Below, piece after piece: positions 28,910 through 39,148 of a stretch of 64,000 nucleotides of DNA. Positions within the stretch are counted from its first letter, which is position 1; every line of letters begins with the position of its first letter. The notes below the pieces were generated by a model. That model made no database searches. It saw only the letters and a program-made list of their open reading frames with translations, and was not told the DNA's origin. Source of the stretch: Sabethes cyaneus (lineage: Eukaryota; Arthropoda; Insecta; Diptera; Culicidae); contig NC_071355.1 in the NCBI RefSeq assembly GCF_943734655.1, forward strand, positions 210,079,103-210,143,102, read 5' to 3'. The translations under genes and the position numbers were made by a program.

Positions 28910-30744
28910 ACCGCCGTCCAGATGGAAGGAGTTCGTCGCAAACCGAGTCTCCGAAATACAGCACATCACGAAGGAAGGGACTTGGAATCACGTTGCAGGC
29001 GTTGAAAACCCTGCCGATATTATTTCAAGAGGGATGTCTCCAGCACAGCTGCAGTACCAGTCCGTTTGGTGGTACAGACCCAACTGGTTATCGTTGGACG
29101 AAGATCATTGGCCACAATCTCAGCAAAATTCCGAAGAATTTGATCCGTCTACCCTAGAGGAGAAAGGCGTCGTTATTGTGGTAGCTCAAGGCACCGAACC
29201 GTGGTATATTTTCTATCTGTTCTCATCATTCTCTGCGTTAGTTAAGGCGACAGCAGCCGCTCTTCGTTTTGACTTCAATTCCCAACCAACAAACAATAGC
29301 GTGCGGAAGGTTGGACCTATAACTGTTAAGGAGTTCGACGATGCACTCCGCGTATTGGTGAGAATGGCACAGAAAGAATCCTTCTTCCAAGAATACTTTG
29401 ACCTCACCAACGGTCGTCAGGTTCGAGAGTCGTCCAGAATAGCATCTCTGAATCCTCAACTTGTAGATGGAATACTCTGCGTTGACGGCCGGCTACAAAA
29501 CGCAACCATATCGTCCAGTCGAAAGCATCCGTACATTCTCGATCATCGTCACCCTATCACGAAGCTCGTAGTCACCGAGTATCATCACAAGCTGTTTCAC
29601 GCAGGCCAGCAGGTCCTAATCTCATCCGTTCGAGAAAAGTATTGGCCTACCAGCGTTCGCACCCTAGCTAGAAAGGTAATCCACGATTGCGTACGCTGCT
29701 TCCGTGCAAGGCCGAAGATCCAAGAACAGTTAATGGCTGATCTTCCCTCGGAAAGGGTCACAAAGTGTATACCATTCCAACGTGTTGGAATCGATTATTG
29801 CGGGCCGTTCCAGGTCACGTATCCACAGCGTCAATTCCGTCCAGTGAAATGCTTCGTCTACGTTTGTCTGGTCACGAAAGCAGTCTACATAGATCTAGCA
29901 GCTGACCTCACCACCCGTGCGTTTCTTGATTCTCTTACACGCTTCACTTCTCGTCACGGCAAACCCAGTATCATCATGTGTGACAACGCTAAAAACTTCG
30001 TTGGAGCGAAGCGGCAACTCGACGATATGCTCAGATTGTTCCACAACCAGAACTTCCAGAACAGCGTCATCAAGCAAGCAGCAGATGACAAGATTGACTT
30101 TTGTTTCATACCCGCACGCTCGCCGAACTTCGGGGGTCTGTGGGAAAGCGCGGTGAAGTCCTTCAAGACACTCCTCAAGAGGACCATCGGCTTACGCAGT
30201 CTTGTTTACGACGAATTTCATACAATTGTGGCGCAAATCGAAGCAATCCTAAATTCGCGTCCACTGACACCGCTCAGTAATGATCCGGACGACTTTGAGG
30301 CGCTGACACCAGGGCATTTTGTAGCACAGCGTCCTCTCGTCGTGCCAGAAAACAGATTATCAGCATGGCAAAGAATGCAGAAGGATGTACAGTTAATGTG
30401 GAAAAAGTGGTCGACACAATACCTCTCCGATCTGCACAACCGAACCAAGTGGACCAGAAAGCGGGATAATGTTAAGATTGGAACGATGGTGCTTCTGAAA
30501 GAGGAAAATCTTCCGCCACTCAAGTGGCTCCTGGGTCGTATTACTGATATTCACCCTGGAAGTGACTGCAACGTACGTGTAGTGACCGTGCGAACCAAAG
30601 ATGGCAGCTACAGACGAGCAATCAGTAAAATCTGTGTACTGCCCATCTCCGACAACTTCTAATTCGACCAAGGGGAGACAGTGTCTCCTCCACCGGTGGG
30701 GGCCGGAAGGCCTCCATACCCCAGTAAGTTATGTATTGTTTTAT
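28910..30744 (+). mobile_element. BEL/Pao retrotransposon fragment, truncated on both sides
   Basis: The fragment covers the end of the RNase H region through integrase to the pol stop, followed by a purine tract (AGGGGAGACAG, 30671-30681) and what may be the first ~60 bases of a 3' LTR (TGTCTCCTCCACC from 30682). No full LTR is present. ATTTC occurs on both sides (28905-28909 and 30745-30749), the size of a BEL target duplication, but joining RTE-1 across it leaves RTE-1 two bases out of frame, so chance is possible. Confidence 0.85.
28911..30662 (+). CDS. BEL/Pao Pol C-terminal part: integrase with intact catalytic residues
   Basis: The frame is open for 583 codons from the junction to a TAA. 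It starts PSRWKEFVANRVSEIQ and AGVENPADIISRG, typical of the RNase H-integrase boundary of Pao. The zinc-binding HHCC follows (HHKLFH ... DCVRC), then the core with all three acids: GIDYCGPF, MCDNAKNF and GLWESAVKSF. The C-terminal WLLGRITDIHPGSDCNVRVV block is the BEL-specific domain. The integrase would insert element DNA. Gag, protease and RT are missing, so it is not autonomous. The lack of stops suggests a younger insertion than the RTE around it. Confidence 0.9.
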   Translation, partial: PPSRWKEFVANRVSEIQHITKEGTWNHVAGVENPADIISRGMSPAQLQYQSVWWYRPNWLSLDEDHWPQSQQNSEEFDPSTLEEKGVVIVVAQGTEPWYIFYLFSSFSALVKATAAALRFDFNSQPTNNSVRKVGPITVKEFDDALRVLVRMAQKESFFQEYFDLTNGRQVRESSRIASLNPQLVDGILCVDGRLQNATISSSRKHPYILDHRHPITKLVVTEYHHKLFHAGQQVLISSVREKYWPTSVRTLARKVIHDCVRCFRARPKIQEQLMADLPSERVTKCIPFQRVGIDYCGPFQVTYPQRQFRPVKCFVYVCLVTKAVYIDLAADLTTRAFLDSLTRFTSRHGKPSIIMCDNAKNFVGAKRQLDDMLRLFHNQNFQNSVIKQAADDKIDFCFIPARSPNFGGLWESAVKSFKTLLKRTIGLRSLVYDEFHTIVAQIEAILNSRPLTPLSNDPDDFEALTPGHFVAQRPLVVPENRLSAWQRMQKDVQLMWKKWSTQYLSDLHNRTKWTRKRDNVKIGTMVLLKEENLPPLKWLLGRITDIHPGSDCNVRVVTVRTKDGSYRRAISKICVLPISDNF

Positions 30745-31432
30745 ATTTCGCTCGAACATGGCAAGGGTGCGTATGACCTCCGTGAGCAGCGTCACGGCTT
30801 CAAGTCCATAAAGAACTACCGGTCTAATAATGGTTTTGTACATTGTTAGCTTCGTGCGGCGGCATATGCTTCTTGATCGTAGCGTTTTACAAAAGGCAAA
30901 GTAGGCCCGATTTCCCGCTTGGATGCGCCGCTGGATCTCCTTACAAGTGTTGTTGTCCGCGGTCACCAGCGATCCCAAATACACGAACTCCTCTACCACT
31001 TCTAGTTCGTCGCCGTCAACGGTTACCGTCCGTGGGAGACGCGCGTTTGTTTCCTTTGAGCCTCTTCCTTTCATGTACATGGGCTTCGACGCATTTATTT
31101 TTAGTCCAATTCTCCTAGACTCCGCTTTCAGTCTGGCGTAGATTGCCTCCGCCGTCGCAAAGTTCCTGGCTATGATATCGAAGTGATCTGCAAAGCCTAG
31201 AAGTTGGCTACCCTTGGCCTCTCGTTTCGATGCCCGCTTGTCGGATCACCCCCTCAAGATGTTGAACAGCATGCAGGATAAACCGTCAACCCTCGTCGCG
31301 TCTCGAAGGAACTCGAGAGTGTCCCAGAGATGCGTACGAAACACATCATTCGATCCTATGCTTTGATCAGTCGCGTCAGTTTGTCCGGAAAACCGTGTTC
31401 GTGCATTACCTGCCATAGCTTGTCCCGATCGA
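30745..31432 (-). pseudogene. RTE-1 RT middle and thumb region
   Basis: The minus strand reads EIDRDKLWQVMHEHGFPDKL, a broken stretch with the GVIRQAGIETRG block, then GDELEVVEEFVYLGSLVTAD, KEIQRRIQAGNRAYFAFCKT, LTMYKTIIRPVVLYGLE and RTLAMFERN. These are standard RTE blocks after the catalytic box. The FADD box region near 31190-31210 is only partly readable (plus strand GATCTGCAAAGCCTAG is its complement, where FADD reads FADH). It rejoins 32666-33681 in frame when the inserted LINE is removed. Confidence 0.8.
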
Positions 31433-32656
31433 TCTCTCCGGCAAGCTGGATTCCGTGCTGGCCGATCATGTGTAGACCATATCTCAACGCTCCGCATTAT
31501 ATTGGAGCAGATCAACGAATTCCAGAACTCTCTTCTGCTGGTGTTCGTTGACTTCAAAAAGGCGTTCGACCGACTCAATCACGAAAACATCTGGGGCGCA
31601 TTTAGGCGTAGAGGAGTTCCAGATAAGCTAGTCCATCTCATCGAGGCTCAGTACGAGGCGTTCTCGTGCAATGTTTTGCACGACGGCGTTTTGTCCGACC
31701 CCATAAGGGTTACTGTTGGCGTGAGACAGGGCTGCATTTTATCGCCGCTTCTGTTTCTCATCGTTATAGATGAGATATTAGTTGGAGCAATTGACAGTAG
31801 ACCAAATCGAGGATTGCCTTGGAATCCTCTAACGATGGAGCAGCTAAATGACCTCGACCTAGCCGACGACATTGTCTTGCTCGCACAACGCCAAAACGAT
31901 ATGCAGAGCAAGTTAGAATACCTCTCCGAGAGCTCCCAGGCAGCAGGTCTCACAGTCAATGTAGCGAAAACTAAGTCTATGGTAGTGAACACTGACAATT
32001 CCACCAACTTCACAGTAGCGGGACAACAAGTTGAGCAGGTAGCCGCCTTTCAATATCTTGGTAGCCAAACAACGTCCGATGGTGGTACCAAGACTGATAT
32101 AGCCACACGGATCAGGAAGGCCAGGGGTGCCTTTGCAGGTCTGCGAAACATTTGGCGCTCAAACCAGATCACTCTACGTACGAAAACCCGAATCTTTAAT
32201 TCAAACGTTAAATCCGTACTGCTGTATGCCTGCGAAACGTGGTGCGTCTTAGCGGAAACAACGCAAAAACTGCAGGTATTCATTAACCGGTGCCTGCGAT
32301 ATATTATTCGTGCCTGGTGGCCTGATAATTGGATATCCAATGAGGAACTCCATCGTCAGTGTCATCAACGGCCGATAACCACAGAAATTCGTGAGCGTAG
32401 GTGGAAGTGGATCGGACACACCTTGAGGAAAGGAGCGAACGAGGTTTGCAGGGCAGCACTCGACTGGAATCCACAAGGACAGCGTAGAAGAGGCAGACCC
32501 AGAGGCTCATGGCGACGGAGCTTAGCCAACGACCTCCGGGCTGTAGACGAGAACCTGTCCTGGCGACAGGTAAAAGCCATGGCGGGTAACCGTCAGCAGT
32601 GGAGATCTCTGATTTCATCCCTTTGTTCTGCCGGACCGGCGGACATGGACACATAA
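31433..32656 (+). CDS. Endonuclease-type LINE reverse transcriptase, C-terminal 407 codons, uninterrupted
   Basis: The frame is open from the junction to a TAA. Blocks in order: QAGFRAGRSCVDHISTLRII, VFVDFKKAFDRLNHENIW with the first catalytic aspartate, VRQGCILSPLLFLIVIDEIL, the catalytic box LADDIVLLA (both aspartates), LTVNVAKTKSMVV, VAAFQYLGSQTTSDG, and a basic end RRRGRPRGSWRRSLANDL followed by a WRSLISSLCSA tail. The domain set is that of non-LTR elements related to RTE/ingi-like lineages; I cannot fix the clade. The start has no ATG because the 5' part is lost. No stops or shifts, so it is among the younger inserts here. Confidence 0.88.
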   Translation, partial: SLRQAGFRAGRSCVDHISTLRIILEQINEFQNSLLLVFVDFKKAFDRLNHENIWGAFRRRGVPDKLVHLIEAQYEAFSCNVLHDGVLSDPIRVTVGVRQGCILSPLLFLIVIDEILVGAIDSRPNRGLPWNPLTMEQLNDLDLADDIVLLAQRQNDMQSKLEYLSESSQAAGLTVNVAKTKSMVVNTDNSTNFTVAGQQVEQVAAFQYLGSQTTSDGGTKTDIATRIRKARGAFAGLRNIWRSNQITLRTKTRIFNSNVKSVLLYACETWCVLAETTQKLQVFINRCLRYIIRAWWPDNWISNEELHRQCHQRPITTEIRERRWKWIGHTLRKGANEVCRAALDWNPQGQRRRGRPRGSWRRSLANDLRAVDENLSWRQVKAMAGNRQQWRSLISSLCSAGPADMDT

Positions 32657-32665
32657 GTAAGTAAG
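31433..32665 (+). mobile_element. Non-LTR LINE 3' fragment inserted in RTE-1 (13-bp TSD)
   Basis: The insert is flanked by TTGTCCCGATCGA (31420-31432) and TTGTCTCGATCGA (32666-32678), 12 of 13 identical. Removing it restores the RTE-1 frame (DTV + DRDKLWQ). It is 5'-truncated inside the RT and ends in a TAAG-repeat tail (CATAAGTAAGTAAG). Confidence 0.9.
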
Positions 32666-33681
32666 TTGTCTCGATCGACTGTATCGTATGCTGCTTTGAA
32701 ATCGATAAAGATGTGTTGTGTGGGCACGTTGTACTCCCGACATTTCTGCAAGATCTGTCGGATAGTAAAAATTTGGTCCAAAGTTGCGCGAGCCCCCATG
32801 AAACCCGCCTGGTAATTCCCTACGAAACCTTGTGCTATCGGCGACAACCGGCGTAACAGGATCTGGGAGAGTACCTTGTAGGCGGCGTTTACCAGCGTAA
32901 TACCGCGATAGTTGCAGCAGTCTAGCCGATCACCCTTTTTGTAGATGGGACAAACCACTCCTTCCATCCATTCCTCCGGTAGCTTTTCCTACTCCCAAAT
33001 CTTCGAAATAACCCAGTGCAGAGCCTCTGCTGGCGTTTCTCCGCCATGTTTATACAGCTCTGCCGGTAGGTGGTCCTTCCCGGCGGCTTTATTGGTCTTC
33101 AGCAGCCCGATTTCTCGTCTGACTTCATGGAGATCAGGTGCTAGGGCATTACTATCTTCCATGAGCGCTCCTAGGTTAATTTCCGTTCCGCCTCCTTTTG
33201 TGACTTCGTCATTGAAGTGTTCATCGAAGAACTGCTTCCGCCGGTCGAACACCTCGCACTCGTTTGTGATTAGATTCCCTCCCTCGTCCCTACACATGTC
33301 AGGTTTCGGTGTGTAGCCCTTCTGAGTTTGGTTCACCTTCTCATAAAACTTGCAAGTGTCATTAGCTCCGAATAGTTGTTCTAATTCTTCACGATCTCTG
33401 TCCTCCTTTTGGCGCTTTTTCCTCCTCAGGATCGTGGTCAACTGATTCCTAGCTCGTCGGTATTTGGCCAGGTTCTCTCTAGTGGCAATACTTAGATAAT
33501 TTTTCCAAGCAGTTTTTTCCCTCCACCGTTTGTTGGCATTCTCCATCAAACCAATCATTTTGTGTACAATGTACACCGAGGCTCAATACCTAGTGGCGTG
33601 GTAGCAGCCTCTCCGATGGCCGAGTGTATTCTGCCCCAACCGTCTTCGAGGTTTGAAGCACCTAATTCCACGGAAGAAGGC
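32666..33681 (-). pseudogene. RTE-1 linker and RT front
   Basis: From 33681 the minus strand reads a linker (IHSAIGEAATTPLG), a basic region LTTILRRKKRQKEDRDREEL, CKFYEKVNQTQKGYTPKPDM and NKAAGKDHLPAELYKHGGET (the RT start block). A frame change near 32990 leads to GVVCPIYKKGDRLDCCNYRG, GFMGARATLDQIFTIRQILQ and FIDFKAAYDTVDRDN with the first catalytic aspartate. Homologous stretches are in copy B at 52829-53523. The insertion at 31433-32665 cuts it right after this aspartate block. Confidence 0.85.
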
Positions 33682-34988
33682 ATGAAGATCGATGTCTTAC
33701 AATATTTCAGGAAGTGTCATGACCGAAGACGGGAGAACGAGAATTCCGCGCACTAGATCCTGTTGCGGGCACGATATTCAAGTATCACATCTAGTTACAG
33801 CCTGATAAATCTGTACGCACCGACAAACGACAAACCCGACGACATGACGGAGAAGTTCTATGATCCTCTTGACAGGACAGATGGGGAATGTCCAGTACAA
33901 GACATAAAGGTCAGGGGTGTGAAAATGCACAGGTTGGACGCGAAGAGCTCTTTCTGGAAGAGAGAGACTTCTACCGCAAACGATAATGACCTGAGGCTAA
34001 TCAACTTCGCAGCAGCCATAGGAATGGCTATCTGTAGTACCTATTTTGCACTACGAAACATTTGGAAACATGCCTGAAGCTTCCCTAATGGAGAGACCTG
34101 CTCTCAGATCGACCATGATCTGGTTGCTGGACGGCACTTTTCTGATTTCGCAGACGTGCGGTCCTTCCAGGGACCAAACGTCGACTCGGATAACTATCTC
34201 GTAGTAAGCATGACCCGCGCCAGACTATTCAACGTGATCAAATCTAGACCAACTAAGAAAATACGACTGAAAATTCGGCGGTTATCAGTGGAAGGACTTG
34301 CTGTTGAATATTCTCGGAAAACTGGTCGATTCGTTTATCAAGTGAACAAGTTGGAGAGAAACTGAACGAGCAGTGGAAGCACATCCCCGATGCGATTAGT
34401 ATTACTACGCGAGAAGTTTTGGAAACTACTGCTGCAACCGCTTCCACCCTACTAGCACAGTTGTTATAAACTAGTTGTGGTAGCCGATTAATAACTGATT
34501 TCAGTCATAAATAGGTTGCAGCAACCAGAAGTGGCAAAAGTGTGCTACTTGGGCAGTGAGTGGTTCGATGCAGAGTGCCAACGAGTGGCAGAAACGTCAG
34601 CGCTGGGGCTGCGTTCTTGCGGAGACGAAGAACTGCTTCGAGAGGTACGACACGAGAAACTTCTTTAGAACAATCAACGAAATCCAGAACCGGACCGTGC
34701 CAACTCCTGTAATGTGCAATGCCAACGATTACTCGATTACCGAAAGATCAGATATGGCCAGGGAAATTATCGATATACTGTTGAATGGTGAACAAGATGG
34801 AGCTGTCAACAGAAACAGAATAACAATTTAGAATGATGCTCAAGGTGTGGATCCACCAACTTTGAATGAGGTTAAAAAAGTAGCTAGAGAGCTGAAAAAC
34901 GCTGAAGCAGCATCCACGCCGAACTTTTGAAAGTCAAGTGCGAACGGCTGTATTGTGCAATCTATCAGGTTATACTAAAGGTATGGAC
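33682..34988 (+). pseudogene. RTE-2 endonuclease C-terminus, linker and RT start
   Basis: RTE-2 resumes after the RTE-1 insertion with broken frames. The endonuclease part reads SLINLYAPTNDKPDDMTEKF, DLRLINFAAAIGM, QIDHDLVAGRHFSDFADVRS, and NVDSDNYLVVSMTRARLF; SD..YLVV is the SDH-type catalytic block, with N replacing H. The linker follows the MITE at 34447-34553 (NFFRTINEIQNRTVPTPVMC) and then LKNAEAAS and the RT start, ending in KVWT-, cut by hAT copy 2. Several stops occur. RTE-2 is clearly distinct from RTE-1 in sequence. Confidence 0.8.
34447..34553. mobile_element. 107-bp hairpin MITE, copy 2, in RTE-2
   Basis: It is identical in length and near-identical in sequence to 7577-7683 (CCCTACTAGCACAGTTGTT ... 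GTGTGCTACTTGGG). It sits exactly between the RTE-2 linker blocks ending LETTAAT and starting WFDAECQ-like, which proves that it moved into a LINE. Confidence 0.8.
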
Positions 34989-36300
34989 TAGGGTTGGGAT
35001 ACCGGGAGTACCGGAACCGGGAATATCGGTACTACCGGCTGATTTTCCAGTACCGAAATACCGGTACTGACACTAGAGAAAACCGGTACTTTCGGTACTG
35101 ATCAATTATTCAATTTTTCTAACAATCGTCCACAAAAACGAAGGTGAGTATCAATTTTAAAATATTTTCCAAAACTGCGCGGAATATTTTGATGAAACAA
35201 GCGGAGAAGTTACTTCAATGGTTTGACACCAGCAAATAAAATTGAGGAAATCGTGGATGAGGTAGGTACCGCCGAGAGTTAATTGTCGAAGTGATTATAA
35301 AATGCTTAGCGTGAAGAAAAATTTGAACAGGCTTCAGAAGCTCAAGGCAGTTCCAGCTTCAAGGAGTTCGATTAAGCCCTTTTTTTCAAAAAAACATTTC
35401 AATTGAATTCACTTACTTTTAAACTCAAGAATTAATGAGCTAGCATTGGACTATGCCTTTCGGTGCCTTGAGTACAATTTGTCTTGCAGGAAAAAATACT
35501 GAGAAAGTCTGTCAGAAAGCTCTGTCAGTTTTGATACTAAGATTCGTTTTCGCATAGAGTTAGTACATTGAATATTCTGTGCATCTTAAGTTGAATTATT
35601 GAAACCTCCTCCTCTTGCAGCATATTGTCGAGGTGGTTCATACTGTACACAGAACCAAAAAATGAATCTCACATTCGACGTAAACTGAAATACGATATGT
35701 TTTTCCATTAAATAAAACGTAAATAGCCTAACCCGTTTTATAAGATGTATTTTTTCTTGAAACTAAACGTAATAGATAAGCCTTAAAACGAAATAACACG
35801 TAATTTTATATGATTTGCGATGTTCCATTTATGTGCATGTCAAATGGGAATCTCTTCATTTTTTGCAACCGCTAACTCTGTTAAGGCCAAAAGTAAGAAT
35901 GTTAACAATGATCATATTCTCACAGTCACGTCCCTTAAATTTTTTCGATAGGAACACAAGCGACCTGGGTGACTCCCCAAGTAATAATGTGTGTTTTATT
36001 CAATCTTTTGCGGTTTTTGTGACCATTTTTTGTCATTAAAGCCATCATAGACACGTAATAAAACCCAAACTGTATTTGAGTCCGATTGCTTGAGTAACAG
36101 TACAATTGAAATAGGTACTGTAAGGTGAGGGGAGGTGACTTTGAACAGGGCCCCAAATCAATAAGTATTAAGATTTTTTAAGAACAATATTTTTTTGTTA
36201 AAAACTCTGGTACCGGTACCAGTACCGGTTTTACCGGTACTGATGCTTCCAGTACCGAAATACCGGTTCTCAAAAAATGCTGTCGGTACTCCCAACCCTA
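34989..36300. mobile_element. hAT element copy 2 (1312 bp) with perfect 8-bp TSD
   Basis: The ends are TAGGGTTGGGATACCGGGAG and, inverted, TAGGGTTGGGAGTACCGAC. GTATGGAC flanks both ends (34981-34988 and 36301-36308). Removing the element and one GTATGGAC restores RTE-2 reading KVWT-EDELHTNWLEG. The termini and CCGGTA subterminal repeats match copy 1 (26078-27139) in inverted orientation; interior homology includes GCAGTTCCAGCTTCAAGGAG. No intact transposase is present, so mobility would need a helper. Confidence 0.95.
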
Positions 36301-36365
36301 GTATGGACTGAGGATGAACTACATACGAACTGGTTGGAAGGTTTCATATACCTAGGGTGACGGGT
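36301..36365 (+). pseudogene. RTE-2 RT fragment right of hAT copy 2
   Basis: EDELHTNWLEGFIYL continues the RTE-2 RT start block (…WTEDELPTNWLEG-type). Recognisable sequence ends at about 36365. Confidence 0.75.
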
Positions 36366-36723
36366 ATCGGTCCAATTAAAATGCATGACATTGTTTGGCC
36401 ATTTTTCACCTTCGTTTATATGAAGATTAAGATTCGACCGATTGACCTCTCCTTGTGTTTAAACTATAAAAGGTACAAGTCACACAATACTAGGCAAATA
36501 TGATGATCGTGATGATGTACCAACCATACAGATAACCAAATTAAACACTGTTGTAGAACCAAAAGCTTTCTTACATAAATGCTATGGTGAGTTTCAGTGT
36601 GCCAGTTAAACCTAACTACCGTCGAAATGGCACCGAAACCCATAGGAAAAGTCGCCAAGTAATCTAACAAGGCCCAGAAAAACATCACGATAGAGACATA
36701 AAACGAATAAGATATATCGTACG

Positions 36724-37628
36724 GCCCCGAGGTTGCTCGTGCTATATCAAGAACTCAGTTGTACTAGTCTTGGATTATTCGTCGTTAATTCGTGGAGCAT
36801 CTCGAAACTCGCAAGTCAGAGTCAACCTGGTCAAGCTACTCAGGACCTTGGGCCCCTCCTTTCCAAGTGCCGGTGGTGCATCCTTGTGACATGGCTGGCC
36901 CACCGTAGCTTCCCGATTTTCACCACGTGTATGATGGCACCATTCTCTGCTCTCTGTTTGTACTCCGTCAAAAATAGTCACCTTTCGTTCAAATACACGT
37001 ATATCTTCCACAGTCACAAGTCTTACAGAGTGAAAAGAAGGTCCGACTCTTAGCTTAAATGCATCGTTGAATCTGGTGGTGATGATCAGTGGTGGTGATC
37101 AAATTCCAAATACATGAATTCAGCAACCACTTCAAGTTCATCGGCGTCAAAAGTCACTGTTAATAGGAAGTGAACGTTACTTTCTCTGTAGGCTCCTCCT
37201 TGTAGGTATATTTTTGGTTTGGGACGCATTGATTTTTTGCCCAATCCTTTTAGCTTCCGTTTTTAGAATAGCGTAGATTACCTCCGCCGATTCAGAGTTT
37301 CTAGTCATGAAATCAAAGTCGTTTGCGAAAACAAGCAGTTAGCTACTTTTCGATGCTTGCTCGTCGGATCACACTTTCAATAGTTATGTTAAATAGCATA
37401 CGGGACAGTCCAAAGGGTAAAGGACGGTTCGAAAAGACTTATCCACGTTTGTTTGTCCGGGTAACCGTTCTTGTGCACTAACTGGCATATTTTTTTACGT
37501 TTAACTATAATGTATGCTGCCTCGGAACCCACGACAATATAAAGCGTGGGCATATTATACTCCCGACATCTCGGAAGAAATTGAAATTGAGAGTGAAAAT
37601 TTTACCCTTAGTAGCACGGGCCCGCGCT
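36724..37628 (-). pseudogene. Highly decayed RTE-1-type copy C
   Basis: Base-level similarity runs in the same order as RTE-1 copy B (51560-52760): the 3' part (CTCGTGCTATATCAAGAACTC), TTGTACTCCGTCAAAAATAG, CATGAATTCAGCAACCACTTC, GTCCGGGTAACCGTTCTTGTG, and AGTAGCACGGGCCCGCG. No frame longer than about 100 codons survives. It is clearly older than the other RTE copies. It holds the complement of the C-terminal and RT blocks without a readable FADD box. Confidence 0.65.
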
Positions 37629-37770
37629 TCAAGGTGACGCACGATTCAGTCAAACGAAGTGAGCTGTGGCGGATTATACTTGAACATGGTAATTCACTAA
37701 AACTGATTAGGCTAATACGTGCTACTTTTAATCGTTCAAAATCAAGCATCGAAGTTGAGCCACTATAACT
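37629..37770 (+). pseudogene. RTE-2 RT fragment
   Basis: FKVTHDSVKRSELWRIILEH then GNSLKLIRLIRATF matches the RTE-2 block DFKAAYDSVKRNELW...LIRLIRATL around the first catalytic aspartate; here the A-Y-D is T-H-D. About 47 codons remain. It directly adjoins the decayed RTE-1-type copy. Confidence 0.7.
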
Positions 37771-38150
37771 TTATTTTGAGAAACTTTATTTCCTAGAACT
37801 GAAGTCATGACTTTCAAGCCCGGTAATTCTATTGGGCAAAAACATTTCCTTCCACGAAAAAAATAAATCGAAAATTGATTACCAGTTAGCTTTGATAAAT
37901 AATGCAAAGTTTTTAGAATGCTCAGACCTTATCAAAACTCCAGCCTGATCGTCGACTGATCGAGATTAATTCGGACCACCTTCCAAGTCCCGCATAACAT
38001 GATTGATTGGATGCTTACCTCTCTCGAGGGACGAGAGAAATCGAAATCATCAGCAAACAACCGAACCAAGAACGCAAATAGTTTTCTTTCCTCGAATCCT
38101 CCCTGTCTTCAATCAAACGGCGCGAGTTCATTTCACCTCACTTCGAAGTC

Positions 38151-38174
38151 GGATGGACGGATGGATGGATGGAT
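38151..38174. repeat. (GGAT)n microsatellite
   Basis: About six GGAT units, one with a C substitution. Confidence 0.75.
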
Positions 38175-39125
38175 CACGCAAGCATCCATCCGTAGGTAAT
38201 ATTGTGGGGAGCTAATTGTTATCGGGAGGCTGTGATCAGCCATGTTCACCACCGGGACACAACCCCCCGGGGAGGAGCAAAACTCAACGTCTGCCGGGAG
38301 ACGGTAGCTGACAGACGGTGTCTCTAACATCTGCTGGTTCGCCTTCGAAAAAATCTCCCTAGGTATTACTGAATGACACTACTGCTGTCGTAGCGCACAC
38401 CCCGTGCCTTCCAGCTCCAGCACGCCAAATCCAATCCATACTATCGGAATGTCGACTTCGGTTGGTCGTCGCTAATGCCCAACACGGCAGCAGTGAGGCT
38501 TGTTATCGCGATCATCCTTCGGCCGAAAGAAGTAAGTCGAACACGTCGCGAGCAATCCATAATCTAATGACAGCCCATAAAAAGGGTGGCAAGCCCTGGG
38601 CTGGGCCGACCCGAAACGGGGGGATTATCACCGCCGGTGGTATACAGCCAGCTATAGCCAGCCAGCAACGGCCAGCCGCCTGAACCGAACCGGGAGAGAT
38701 AGAAAGAGAGGATCAGCAAAATGGCAGCAAACGCTTGAATGAATTGAATGAATCGAAATCGTGTCTGTTCGCGCGGTCCCGGTTTCGATGCTTGTCGCTG
38801 TCGCTGTCATTCACCGGAGGCTGCGATTGAGGATTTATTTGTGGGTAATATCATCGGGCAGTATTGAGCAGTGACTAAGGAATTTTGTTGATTTATTTCT
38901 AGATTAAAATTTCGGTGTTAATGGTTGTCAGGTTTGACTCTTCCAAAAGCTTCGCTTTTGAGGACAAAGAAATATTCAACAGGAAGTTGTTTGTCGGTTT
39001 GTAGTTCCAAATTTGTACATGCTAGTCTATACCAGGTTCAGACAGAAACATTCTTTCATCATATAGAGCCAAACACACGCGACCAGCAGGCAGAAACAAA
39101 ATAATTACTCCGCTTTGCTTTCCTG

Positions 39126-39148
39126 AAAAAAAAAAAAAAAAAAAAAAA
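39126..39148. repeat. Poly-A, 23 bases
   Basis: An uninterrupted A run follows CTTTCCTG. No retrocopy is recognised immediately upstream. Confidence 0.9.

Larger units (their letters stand above)
28520..33681 (-). mobile_element. RTE-1 LINE, inserted in RTE-2 and itself twice interrupted
   Basis: This minus-strand RTE has three pieces: 32666-33681 (linker and RT front), 30745-31432 (RT middle and thumb) and 28520-28909 (C-terminus and TTC tail). The gaps hold a BEL/Pao fragment (28910-30744) and a plus-strand LINE fragment (31433-32665). Its own target duplication in RTE-2 is ATGCAGATCGAAGT / ATGAAGATCGATGT, 12 of 14 bases. About 2.1 kb of RTE-1 remain. The endonuclease is missing through 5' truncation. 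Confidence 0.85.
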
